From an uncultured Lachnospiraceae bacterium (lineage in GTDB: Bacteria > Bacillota > Clostridia > Lachnospirales > Lachnospiraceae): a DNA stretch of 40,531 nt. Made by a program: the position numbers and the translations under genes. Position 1 is the first letter of the stretch. Each line of letters opens with the position of its first letter. Where the stretch lies: positions 1-40,531 of the forward strand of contig CAJUJM010000023.1 in assembly GCA_910586755.1 (NCBI GenBank), read 5' to 3'. Positions 1-7,244 of the stretch are shown here, in pieces. A model generated the notes under the pieces. That model saw only the letters and a program-made list of their open reading frames with translations, had not been told where the DNA came from and made no database searches.

Positions 1-33
1 CATCGGAACACGGGCTTTGCGAGTACCTGCCAT
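1..33 (-). CDS. Start of a minus-strand gene, truncated by the window edge
   Basis: Only the first 11 codons are visible (MAGTRKARVPM). The start is supported by a GGAGG ribosome site at 41-45, seven bases upstream of the ATG at 33. The leader carries an 11-bp inverted repeat at 46-89, so the gene is probably repressor-controlled. The product cannot be identified from this much sequence. Confidence 0.5.
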   Translation of the reverse strand, partial: MAGTRKARVPM

Positions 34-45
34 AATCTATCCTCC

Positions 46-89
46 ATAATTGTAGTGAAATAGTCTAAATATCTATCGACTACAATTAT
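46..89 (-). promoter_or_regulatory. Inverted-repeat operator upstream of the truncated gene
   Basis: ATAATTGTAGT at 46-56 is the exact reverse complement of ACTACAATTAT at 79-89. A nested TAGTC/GACTA pair lies at 61-65 and 78-82. The element sits directly upstream of the ribosome site of the minus-strand gene. The TGTA/TACA half-sites recall BlaI/MecI-type operators, but that assignment is a guess. Confidence 0.5.
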
Positions 90-105
90 AGGTGATACTT
101 GAGGA

Positions 106-231
106 TCAGGAAATCCGCAGGAATATTTGGCGCTTACTAATGTTCAGCTTTTCTGCCAACTGTGCTTGAGTTAGTTTTTTCTTTTTACGGCATTTGGCAA
201 TAAATTTTCCAATCTCGGTCTGATTCATCAT
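106..231 (-). pseudogene. Truncated XRE/Cro-type helix-turn-helix regulator
   Basis: Translation from the ATG at 231 (ribosome site AAGGAGA just upstream) gives a short frame with IGKFIAKCRKKKKLTQAQLA and EKLNISKRQ, the typical first half of an XRE helix-turn-helix. It stops after 41 residues. In another frame the sequence continues as AKYSCGFPDPQVSP, which matches the usual SKWExGxSxPD continuation of this family, so a frameshift appears to have broken the gene. The rest of the regulator is missing, and the next minus-strand gene starts about 70 bases on. A sequencing error is possible but would not restore a full-length protein. Confidence 0.65.
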
Positions 232-239
232 TCTCTCCT

Positions 240-302
240 TTCAGCTGTATCACCGCCTGGTTCAGCTGTATCATCGCCTGGTTTAGCTGTATCGCCACGT
301 GC
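240..302. repeat. 21-bp tandem repeat, three copies
   Basis: Three adjacent 21-bp units lie at 240-260, 261-281 and 282-302. Units 1 and 2 differ at one base; unit 3 has diverged in its second half. A further degraded copy (GCTGTATGCCGCCTG) begins near 304. On the minus strand one frame reads as a peptide repeat (PGDDTAE, PGGDTAE) running into the start of the XRE remnant, but no gene contains it. The array directly abuts the ribosome site of the XRE remnant. Confidence 0.75.
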
Positions 303-488
303 TGCTGTATGCCGCCTGCCAGTTGGCCGGAACGTATTTCTTCTTGATGATACACTTAATTGTATGCTTTTCACACGAACCAGCGGTTGGATTGGGGAGA
401 TTCAACCGTTGGTTGGAAAGTCTTTCGGTTATTATCTATATCATTTTAGCACATGATCGTAAATTTTTCTATCTTGCGATTTTGTTTT

Positions 489-740
489 TCCGGCTTTTGG
501 CGTTTCGAGAGCAGCATTATTTTTTACCCGGAGCGGAAAAACGGGGACGCATTGATTCTGGAATTGAAGGTGGACAGCACGCCAGAGGAGGCAATTAAGC
601 AAGTTAAGGACAAGAATTATGCGTTACGATTCAAGGGAAAGATGGGAGAAAAGCCAAAGTATGCGGGAAGGATCTTAGCTGTAGGAATCACTTACAGCAC
701 AAAGACAAAAGAATATTCCTGCAAGGTGGAAGCGCTGTAG
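489..740 (+). pseudogene. C-terminal remnant of an AAA-ATPase/PD-(D/E)XK nuclease-like protein
   Basis: The frame ending at 740 contains FYPERKNGDALILELKV, then a segment beginning EEAIKQVKDKNYA, then ILAVGITYSTKTKEYSCKVE. This is the conserved tail of the large Firmicutes/Bacteroidetes family of AAA-type ATPases with a C-terminal PD-(D/E)XK nuclease domain (DUF1703 type). The E-x-K of the nuclease core is present (ELK). The ATPase part, about 400 residues, is absent. Upstream the frame degenerates into hydrophobic non-homologous sequence, so no start can be assigned. This is a 5'-deleted relic. Family assignment is from motif recall. Confidence 0.65.
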
Positions 741-771
741 AAAATATGCAGATTATAAAAATATCAACCGA

Positions 772-800
772 TTGACACAAAAAGAGGAATCCCCTATAAT
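772..800 (+). promoter_or_regulatory. Consensus sigma-A promoter for the phosphoesterase gene
   Basis: TTGACA at 772-777 and TATAAT at 795-800 are separated by exactly 17 bases, a perfect housekeeping promoter. The transcript would start about 30 bases before the coding start at 839. Confidence 0.9.
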
Positions 801-838
801 AAAAACAGCCATTAGCAGAAATTATGGGGGGAAAGAAA

Positions 839-1609
839 ATGAAAATCCTGGTTTTATCAGACATCCATGCCAACATTCAAGCATACCGGGCAGTTATGGA
901 AAAGGAGAAGGAATATGATCTCCTGTGTTTTGCAGGGGATATGGTAGATTACGGAACAGAACCGTCTCAGGTTATAGAGAGCCTGCAGAGCGCGCCAAAG
1001 GCCCTGCTGGTGCAGGGAAATCACGATCTTCATGCAGTAAGAATTTCCCGGGAAGAGGATTTTCGGCATATGCCTGTAAAAAAATATAAATGGATTCACT
1101 ATAATCTGGAGCGGATGAGCAAGGAGCAGGTGGATTATCTGAGAAATCTGTCCCTTCGCCGGTATTTTGAGGCAGATGGCTGGGTTTACTTGATGGAGCA
1201 CCAGTATAAAACCGGCTCTTATGATGTCATCGAAAACCGCAGCCAGTTTGACAGGCATTGGAGAGAGCATATGCCTGAAGAATATTGGGATGCGCCAAAC
1301 CGCCGCATGATTTTTGGCCACAGCCACAGGCAGTGTATCCATGTTCTGGGAGACGGGATGGAGTGGCTTAATCCGGGAAGTGTTTCTTACCGGAGGCCGG
1401 ATGACCCGGATAAGACTGCCCATTATATGGTAATTAAAGGCGGCGTTATCATGATGAAGCAGGTTTCCTATGACCGGCGTCCTCTCTGTGAAGAGGCGTT
1501 TCGGCAGCTTAGAGAGGGCCGCATGATGGATACAGAAATACAGGATTTCATGTTCTTTTTTGGAGACGCGGCTTCCAGCAGGGATGAACTTCCTGCAATA
1601 GATAAATAG
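839..1609 (+). CDS. Calcineurin-like metallophosphoesterase (YfcE/Metallophos_2 type)
   Basis: A 256-residue cytoplasmic protein with the full metallophosphoesterase signature: DIHAN (Asp8, His10), GDMVDYG (Asp34), GNHD (Asn61-His62-Asp63) and FGHSH near the C-terminal third. These residues coordinate the di-metal centre that hydrolyses phosphomono- or diesters. I chose the ATG at 839 because GGGGG lies 7-12 bases upstream; an in-frame ATG at 824 has no ribosome site. The gene has its own consensus promoter and is followed by a candidate terminator, so it is probably monocistronic. The physiological substrate cannot be deduced. Confidence 0.9.
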   Translation: MKILVLSDIHANIQAYRAVMEKEKEYDLLCFAGDMVDYGTEPSQVIESLQSAPKALLVQGNHDLHAVRISREEDFRHMPVKKYKWIHYNLERMSKEQVDYLRNLSLRRYFEADGWVYLMEHQYKTGSYDVIENRSQFDRHWREHMPEEYWDAPNRRMIFGHSHRQCIHVLGDGMEWLNPGSVSYRRPDDPDKTAHYMVIKGGVIMMKQVSYDRRPLCEEAFRQLREGRMMDTEIQDFMFFFGDAASSRDELPAIDK

Positions 1610-1639
1610 AGATACTCAGTAGGCAAGAGGACACACGGT

Positions 1640-1707
1640 AACGTTCTGAACCTGGCTGTGCGGCAGGGATTTTCCCATGGCATAAAGCAGGTTTGGGACG
1701 TTTTTTT
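1640..1707 (+). terminator. Candidate rho-independent terminator with large loop
   Basis: AACGT plus AACCTG on the left (1640-1654) pair with CAGGTT plus ACGTT on the right (1688-1703), with an internal mismatch of four bases. A run of seven T follows. The loop of about 33 bases is long, so the call is moderate. Confidence 0.5.
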
Positions 1708-1772
1708 ATCTTGTCACCAACCGGCCAAAAGGAAATTGCTGCCAATCCATACAAAAATACCATGAAAATATA

Positions 1773-1784
1773 TTAAGCGCTTGA
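1773..1784 (+). promoter_or_regulatory. LacI-type operator palindrome overlapping the -35 box
   Basis: TTAAGCGCTTGA is a near-perfect palindrome with the central CG typical of LacI-family operators. Its right end overlaps the -35 element at 1781-1786, an arrangement expected for repression. The operon it heads ends in a LacI-family gene (5973-6953), so autoregulation is the simplest reading. It is a poor match to the CcpA cre consensus at its outer positions. Confidence 0.65.
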
Positions 1785-1809
1785 CATATATGGCAACATA
1801 TATTATACT
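1781..1809 (+). promoter_or_regulatory. Sigma-A promoter of the LacI-controlled sugar operon
   Basis: TTGACA at 1781-1786 and TATACT at 1804-1809 are spaced by 17 bases. The promoter lies about 105 bases before the first gene of the 1914-6953 operon and overlaps the LacI-type palindrome. Confidence 0.85.
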
Positions 1810-1913
1810 GTTGCCTATAAAGAAATGGTGAAAAAGCACAAAAAAGTTAGAAAATATCGAAAGAAATTGTGATATTAACCGATTGATTGATATTTTCGGA
1901 AAGGAGGAGAAGA

Positions 1914-2792
1914 ATGTTTGAAAAGGTATTTTGGGGGACTGGTTCGGCAGAGGGAATTCCCAATCCCCTATGCAAATGTCCTGCCTGTGAGATGGCGAGA
2001 AAGCGGAAGGGAAAAAATATCCGCAGCAGAAGCTCTTTTCGGCTGTCAGAGGATATTTTACTGGATTTCGGTCCGGATTTGGTGAGCCAGGCACAAAAGA
2101 ACGGCGGGGATTTGACGGGCCTTCGCCATGTTTTGATTACCCATACCCACTATGATCATTTCTCCGCATTTGCTTTATGCCAGTTTGCAGGAAGCTATGT
2201 TCTGCCAAAGGAGCCGGTTACCTTTTATTTTACGGAACAAGCCTATGAGATGACAGACTACATTTGCCATGATGAAATGCTGCTGCGTAACGGGTTTCGG
2301 GAAACACTGGAGAGCGGCGCCGTTCTGTTTGAAAAATTGAAATTCTTTGAAGAAAGAAAAATTGGGGATTATCTTGTGACCCCGCTGCCCGGGAGGCACC
2401 TGGGATCTACAGAAAGCAGGTCAGCCAATTATCTGTTTGAGGATGCAGAGGGAAAAACCCTTTATTACGGGACGGATACAGGATACTATTTTCCGGAGAC
2501 CATTGACTTTCTAAAGGATCATCCGGTGAATACGCTGATTACAGAGTGTACCTGGGATGACAACTGGCCCTGGAACACGGAAAAAGATAAACATCTTTCC
2601 CTGGGGGCATTAAAGGAGCTTTTGAAGATCTTAACGGAAAAGGGAGCGTTAGGGAGCTTTTCTAAGGTGTATGTCACTCACATCAGCCACAATCACAGGA
2701 GGAGCCACGAAGAATTAGAGGACTTTATGACGGGCTGGACAGAGTTTCCATTTAAGATTCACATTGCCTATGACGGCATGGAGATAAACTAA
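1914..2792 (+). CDS. PhnP-like MBL-fold metallo-hydrolase
   Basis: A 292-residue metallo-beta-lactamase-fold hydrolase. The metal site is visible as THTHYDH (His77, His79, Asp81, His82), with further ligands in GRHLGS, YGTDTGYY and HISHNH. The N-terminal GTGSAEGIP followed by CKCPAC (Cys20, Cys22, Cys25) is characteristic of the PhnP-like branch, in which members hydrolyse cyclic phosphodiesters. There is no signal peptide. AAGGAGGAG at 1901-1909 fixes the start; an in-frame ATG at 1887 lacks a ribosome site. The gene is first in the LacI-controlled operon, 20 bases before the sugar-binding protein, so its substrate may be a phosphorylated or cyclic derivative of the imported sugar. That link is inference. 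Confidence 0.88.
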   Translation: MFEKVFWGTGSAEGIPNPLCKCPACEMARKRKGKNIRSRSSFRLSEDILLDFGPDLVSQAQKNGGDLTGLRHVLITHTHYDHFSAFALCQFAGSYVLPKEPVTFYFTEQAYEMTDYICHDEMLLRNGFRETLESGAVLFEKLKFFEERKIGDYLVTPLPGRHLGSTESRSANYLFEDAEGKTLYYGTDTGYYFPETIDFLKDHPVNTLITECTWDDNWPWNTEKDKHLSLGALKELLKILTEKGALGSFSKVYVTHISHNHRRSHEELEDFMTGWTEFPFKIHIAYDGMEIN

Positions 2793-2812
2793 GAATAAAG
2801 GAGAATGAGACT

Positions 2813-4198
2813 ATGAAAAAGAATGTAAAATTGCTTCTTGGAACAGCTATGGCGGCCATGATTGGCATGGCTCTTACCGGCTGTGGAGGAAACACGGCAG
2901 AGACAAGCGCACAGACCGAGACTGGTACTACGGCAGGCGCTGAGGACCAGAAGGAAGAGGCCCCGGCAGCCAGCGCGGAAGGCGCTTCTGAAGAGGTAAA
3001 AAATGTCCGTATCTGGCTGGCAGACGGAGCAGAGGCGGAATTTTACAAAACAATGCTTTCCGATATTGACGAAAACCATCCGGAGCTTACGGTTGAGTAC
3101 GAGATTTATCCCAATGACGAGCTGATAAACAAATTGCAGCTGGCTCCCTCAGTAGGGGACACGCCGGATCTGGTAGTGGTAGATGGCCTGAGAGTTCCGC
3201 TGTTTATGACCCAGGACATGATTGCGCCAATCGACAGTTATATCAGCGATGAACTGAAAAATGATCTGCTTCCTTCTGTGATTGCAGAGTGCACTTATGG
3301 GGAACAGCTCTACGGCGTGGCACAATTTGACGCCGGATTGTCACTGTGGGGCAACAAGTCAATGCTGGAAGAGGCAGGCGTGCGGATTCCTGCCAGCTAT
3401 AAGGAAGCCTGGACAAAGGAAGAATTTGAGGACGCCCTGGCAAAATTGAAAGCAAATGGGCTTGAATATCCCCTGTATATTCGCCAGAATTCTCCAAGAA
3501 CCTTGTATTACACTTATCTTCCCATAGTAAGAAGCTTTGGCGGCGATCTTATGAACCGTGAGACCATGCTGACAGAGGGTACATTAAACAGTCCGGAGAC
3601 TGTAGAAGCATTTTCTTATATTACCTGGCTTGTGGATAACAAGTACATTGACCCGCTGTGCGATTACGAGGACGGATTCTTCAATAAGAAGGAAAACGCA
3701 CTTTCCCTGGTTGGCCATTGGGCAACTACCAATATTACCGACGCTCTGGGCGAGGACGCGATTTTAGTTCCGATTCCGGATTTTGGAAACGGCGTATACA
3801 CGGGATCCGGTTCTACAGTATGGACCATGACCACTGCAGCAGTAGACAACGGCAATGCGGAGGCAGCCTGGACGGTTATGGAAGAGGCAGTATCTGCAGA
3901 GAACGTTTCTGAGATAACCAAAGCAAACGGCGGAATTCCGGCCAGAAAGTCTGTTCTGGAAAAGGATGAGCGTTTTGTAGAGGGCGGACAGCTTTATCTG
4001 TACAGAGAGCAGTTAGAGGCAGGAATCAGCTATTTAAGACCTCTGACACCGGCTCACCAGACCAACTATGACGCAGTAGAGAGCGCGGTTTCCAACATTC
4101 TTTTAGGAGCAGATGCCAAGAGCGAGCTTGATAATGCGGCAGCATCTGTAGATTCCATTATTAAAGAAAATGGGTGGAATGAATGGCTAAGCGAGTAA
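2813..4198 (+). CDS. Extracellular sugar-binding lipoprotein of a CUT1 ABC transporter
   Basis: 461 residues. The N-terminus is a lipoprotein signal: a Lys-rich start, a hydrophobic stretch and the lipobox LTGC with Cys at about residue 24. A Thr/Ala/Glu-rich tether follows to about residue 60. The rest matches family 1 extracellular solute-binding proteins, for example ATTNITDALG near the cleft and GGIPARKSVL near the C-terminus. It would capture an oligosaccharide outside the membrane and deliver it to the two permeases downstream. Its end overlaps the next gene by 16 bases, indicating translational coupling. The ligand is unknown. Confidence 0.93.
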   Translation: MKKNVKLLLGTAMAAMIGMALTGCGGNTAETSAQTETGTTAGAEDQKEEAPAASAEGASEEVKNVRIWLADGAEAEFYKTMLSDIDENHPELTVEYEIYPNDELINKLQLAPSVGDTPDLVVVDGLRVPLFMTQDMIAPIDSYISDELKNDLLPSVIAECTYGEQLYGVAQFDAGLSLWGNKSMLEEAGVRIPASYKEAWTKEEFEDALAKLKANGLEYPLYIRQNSPRTLYYTYLPIVRSFGGDLMNRETMLTEGTLNSPETVEAFSYITWLVDNKYIDPLCDYEDGFFNKKENALSLVGHWATTNITDALGEDAILVPIPDFGNGVYTGSGSTVWTMTTAAVDNGNAEAAWTVMEEAVSAENVSEITKANGGIPARKSVLEKDERFVEGGQLYLYREQLEAGISYLRPLTPAHQTNYDAVESAVSNILLGADAKSELDNAAASVDSIIKENGWNEWLSE

Positions 4199-5094
4199 CA
4201 ACCAAAAAAGGCAGCAAATCTATCCGAAGCCAGGGATTTGCTGCCCTGGTTTTAGGCGCGCCGGCTTTGATTTTAATCTCTGTGTTTATGCTTTTGCCCT
4301 TTATCATGTCTATTGGATATTCCTTTACCGACAAAATGCTGGTGTCAGGAAAAAACAATGCGGTAAATTTTGTAGGCATTAGCAACTATATCAAGCTGTT
4401 TACCTCAGAAGCCTTCCGGCAGGCCTGTGTAAATACGGTATTCTATACAGTTATGGTAGTGCCGTCTATTCTGATTCTGGCAGTGCTTTTGGCAGTGCTG
4501 ATTAACCGGAAGGCAAAAGGGATTGCCCTGTTTCGTATGATTTATTTCAGCCCCCAGGTTATCACCATGACGGTTGTGGCGGTGGTGTGGGCATTTATCT
4601 ATTCGCCGGGAGAAAACGGACTTCTCAACTCGTTTTTAGGCCTGTTTGGCATAGAACCTCAGCTATGGCTGAAAAGTCCGGATCAGGCAATGCCTTCCAT
4701 CGCTTTTATGTCCATATGGCAGGCCCTGGGAATGCAGGCAGTGATTGTGCTGGGCGGTCTTCAGTATATTTCACCGGATTTGTATGAGGCGGGGAAAGTA
4801 GACGGATGCAGTTCTGTCCAGGAGTTTTTCTATATTACCCTGCCGCTCTTGAGAAATACCATTACTTACGTTATTGTAACCAATACCATCAGCTCTCTGA
4901 GACTTTTTACACAGGTGTATGTATTGACAAACGGAGGGCCCATGGGCGCAACCAATTCCATTGTATTCCAGATGTATAAGACTGGATTTAATAACAATCA
5001 GGTGGGATATGCATCTGCCATGGCGGTGGTATTCTGCGGCACAGTGCTGATTATTTCCATTTTGCAGAATAAATATCTGGGAGGTGAGGATTAA
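4183..5094 (+). CDS. CUT1 ABC sugar transporter permease (MalF/UgpA type)
   Basis: 303 residues with about six transmembrane segments. The EAA loop that contacts the ATPase is at residues 201-223 (YEAGKVDG ... ITLPLL). The start ATG lies inside the last codons of the binding-protein gene, and the weak GGTGG site before it fits reinitiation after that gene. It pairs with the permease at 5096. No ATPase gene is in the operon, so an MsmX-type shared ATPase is implied. Confidence 0.93.
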   Translation: MAKRVTTKKGSKSIRSQGFAALVLGAPALILISVFMLLPFIMSIGYSFTDKMLVSGKNNAVNFVGISNYIKLFTSEAFRQACVNTVFYTVMVVPSILILAVLLAVLINRKAKGIALFRMIYFSPQVITMTVVAVVWAFIYSPGENGLLNSFLGLFGIEPQLWLKSPDQAMPSIAFMSIWQALGMQAVIVLGGLQYISPDLYEAGKVDGCSSVQEFFYITLPLLRNTITYVIVTNTISSLRLFTQVYVLTNGGPMGATNSIVFQMYKTGFNNNQVGYASAMAVVFCGTVLIISILQNKYLGGED

Positions 5095-5095
5095 A

Positions 5096-5932
5096 ATGGG
5101 AGATAAGACGTTAAAAAAATTTCTGTTTTACATCCTGTACACAGCGCTGGCTGTTTTGTTTATCTTTCCCCTGGTCTATATGGTGGTATCTTCTTTTAAG
5201 AACGATGATCAGATTGTCAGGGATATGTCCAGTATCGCGGCATTTATCCCATACGGAGAACTGTCAATTCAAAACTATCGGGATGTGTTTCAAAAATTAA
5301 ATTTTCTTAAGTATTTTACCAACTCCATGACAATCTCCCTCTGTTCTGTAGCAATTGGAACCCTGGTAAATGCCATGATGGGGTATGTGCTGGGCATGCT
5401 GCAGTTTAAAGGAAAAAATCTGCTGTTTGCTGTGATCCTGGCCTTTATGATTGTTCCCAATGAGTCGATTATCATTAACCGGTTTCTGGTAGTCAATAAC
5501 CTGAAAATGGTAAATACCCTGCCGGGCCTGATGGTTCCGTGGCTGGCAATGCCCATGTATATCTACCTGTTTTACAATCATTTCCGGAGAATGCCTTATG
5601 AGCTGGTTGACGCGGCGGTGGTAGACGGAGAGAGCTATGTGGGGATTTTCTGGAAAATTATGCTTCCGCTGTCAAAGCCGATTTGCGCTACAGTAGCCAT
5701 TATGATCTATATCCACGCCTGGGGTGATCTGTTATGGCCCACCATGGTGACCAGAGACGATTCCTTAAGGACCCTTCCTCAGGCTCTTCGTTCTCTGTTC
5801 CAAAGCGATCAGACGCTGTGGGGACAGGTATTTGCCTTTGGCACGCTGGCGACAATTCCGGTATTCCTGCTGTTCCTTACATTCCAGAAACAATTTGTGG
5901 AATCTCTTGCATCTACGGGGATTAAGGGTTAA
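5096..5932 (+). CDS. CUT1 ABC sugar transporter permease (MalG/UgpE type)
   Basis: 278 residues, six predicted transmembrane segments, with an EAA-like loop DAAVVDGESYVGIFWKIMLP in the last third and the family's C-terminal ending (VESLASTGIKG). I chose the ATG at 5096 because GGAGGTGAGG lies 6-16 bases upstream; an in-frame GTG at 5084 sits inside that ribosome site. One base separates it from the preceding stop codon. It is the partner of the 4183 permease. Confidence 0.93.
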   Translation: MGDKTLKKFLFYILYTALAVLFIFPLVYMVVSSFKNDDQIVRDMSSIAAFIPYGELSIQNYRDVFQKLNFLKYFTNSMTISLCSVAIGTLVNAMMGYVLGMLQFKGKNLLFAVILAFMIVPNESIIINRFLVVNNLKMVNTLPGLMVPWLAMPMYIYLFYNHFRRMPYELVDAAVVDGESYVGIFWKIMLPLSKPICATVAIMIYIHAWGDLLWPTMVTRDDSLRTLPQALRSLFQSDQTLWGQVFAFGTLATIPVFLLFLTFQKQFVESLASTGIKG

Positions 5933-5972
5933 ACTATAAGAAAAGTTTAACAGATTGTTTGGGAGTGAACCT

Positions 5973-6953
5973 ATGGCGACAATTAGTGATGTGGCAAAAG
6001 AGGCAGGGTTGGCGGTGGCCACTGTTTCCAGAATTATGAATAACAGGGGCTATATCAGCGAGGATGCCCGGAAAAAGGTAGAGGAGGCAGCAAAAAAGCT
6101 GAATTACCGGCCTAATGAGCTGGCCCGTTCCCTGTCAAAGCAGAAGAATAATACAATAGGAATTATCGTTCCCCACATTGTACACCCATATTTTGCAAAA
6201 CTAATCAGCAATATCGAAAAATCGGCTTCTGACAGAAAGTACAAGATTCTTCTCTGCAATACCAGGGAAGAGCACAAGAGAGAACAGGAATATCTGGATA
6301 TGTGTGTCAGCAACCGGCTGATGGGAGTGATTTTAGGAAGCCCGGTAATAGAGCCGGAAAGCCTGGTAAAGCTGAATATTCCGATTATCACCATTGAACG
6401 GTATCTGGGACAGGGAACCGCATCCATTGTATGTGACAATTTCCAGGGCGGCGTGATAGCAGCCAGCCATCTGATTGACAAGGGATGCCGGTATCTGATT
6501 AATTTTGGCGGAGTAGAGAATAACTCCATGCCTGCCGATGAGAGAGAAGAGGGCTTTCTGCATACCTGCAAAGCGCGGGGGGTAGCCGGAATATCCGTAA
6601 AGAGCAAGGCGGACGAGTATTATATGATGGAATATCACGACTACATAGAAAAAATCCTAAAGGAGAATCCCGAAGCAGATGGGATTTTTGCCAGCAGCGA
6701 CATTATTGCGGCCCAGGTCATACAAGTTTGCAACCGGATGGGAATCCGGATACCGGACAAGATGAAGCTGGTGGGATTTGACGATGTAAACGTGGCGGCG
6801 CTGACCACCCCATCTATTACCACTATCCGGCAGCCAGTAAAAGAAATCGCAGATATGGCGGTAGATCTTCTGATTCGAAGCGCCCAGGGAGAAGTGATTC
6901 CCACAAAGGTAGTGCTTCCTGTTAAGCTGGTGGTAAGAGAGAGTACAAATTAA
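5973..6953 (+). CDS. LacI-family transcriptional regulator
   Basis: 326 residues. The N-terminal helix-turn-helix is complete (ATISDVAKEAGLAVATVSR), followed by the hinge helix region (NYRPNELARSL) and a periplasmic-binding-protein-like effector domain containing DGIFASSDIIA and VGFDDV. GGGAGTGA supports the ATG at 5973 over an upstream ATG at 5955. It is the last gene of the MBL-transporter operon and most likely represses it through the TTAAGCGCTTGA palindrome at 1773-1784. A strong terminator follows. The effector is probably the imported sugar or a derivative. Confidence 0.93.
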   Translation: MATISDVAKEAGLAVATVSRIMNNRGYISEDARKKVEEAAKKLNYRPNELARSLSKQKNNTIGIIVPHIVHPYFAKLISNIEKSASDRKYKILLCNTREEHKREQEYLDMCVSNRLMGVILGSPVIEPESLVKLNIPIITIERYLGQGTASIVCDNFQGGVIAASHLIDKGCRYLINFGGVENNSMPADEREEGFLHTCKARGVAGISVKSKADEYYMMEYHDYIEKILKENPEADGIFASSDIIAAQVIQVCNRMGIRIPDKMKLVGFDDVNVAALTTPSITTIRQPVKEIADMAVDLLIRSAQGEVIPTKVVLPVKLVVRESTN

Positions 6954-6956
6954 GAA

Positions 6957-7006
6957 GGAGGATGCTGCACAAGCAGTCTGTGACTGCGGTGCAGCGTCCT
7001 CCTTTT
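6957..7006 (+). terminator. Strong rho-independent terminator closing the LacI operon
   Basis: GGAGGATGCTGCAC at 6957-6970 pairs with GTGCAGCGTCCTCC at 6989-7002 (13 Watson-Crick pairs plus one wobble), followed by TTTT. It starts three bases after the LacI stop codon. Confidence 0.92.
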
Positions 7007-7085
7007 GGTAAATCAGATGGTGTATTTCTGGTTCTTGATTGTGTTTTACGGCAAAGAGATTTTGACTGGAGAAGCATCTAAATTC

Positions 7086-7113
7086 ATGAAAATATGATAT
7101 TTATATGAAAATA
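7086..7113. repeat. Direct repeat ATGAAAATA in the leader region of the second sugar operon
   Basis: ATGAAAATA occurs at 7086-7094 and 7105-7113, 19 bases apart, in an otherwise AT-rich stretch of about 240 bases between the LacI terminator and the binding-protein gene at 7245. I found no convincing -35/-10 pair; TATAAAAT at 7217-7224 is the best -10 but has a poor -35. An activator-dependent promoter would fit. Function is speculative. Confidence 0.3.
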
Positions 7114-7244
7114 GTACAAGAACGATTGTGCAATGTGCCGGAAAAAGACAAAAATAATAACATAAATCATAAAAATCATTAATTCTCTATAAAAAGAAAA
7201 ATTGGTATTCTAAATGTATAAAATCTGTAAGGGAGGAATACCAA

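Noticed and set aside
240..302. CRISPR-like array from the 21-bp repeats
   Set aside because: The repeats are directly adjacent with no spacers, and no cas genes are nearby.
299..598. 99-residue plus-strand frame over the left-edge relic
   Set aside because: The homologous DUF1703-type sequence is in a different frame, and this frame has no protein-family resemblance.
857..1423. 188-residue minus-strand open frame opposite the phosphoesterase
   Set aside because: It is a complement shadow of a gene with complete catalytic motifs and a consensus promoter.
1773..1784. Reading the TTAAGCGCTTGA palindrome as a CcpA cre site
   Set aside because: The core fits but the outer TG/CA positions do not, and the LacI gene in the operon gives a simpler explanation.
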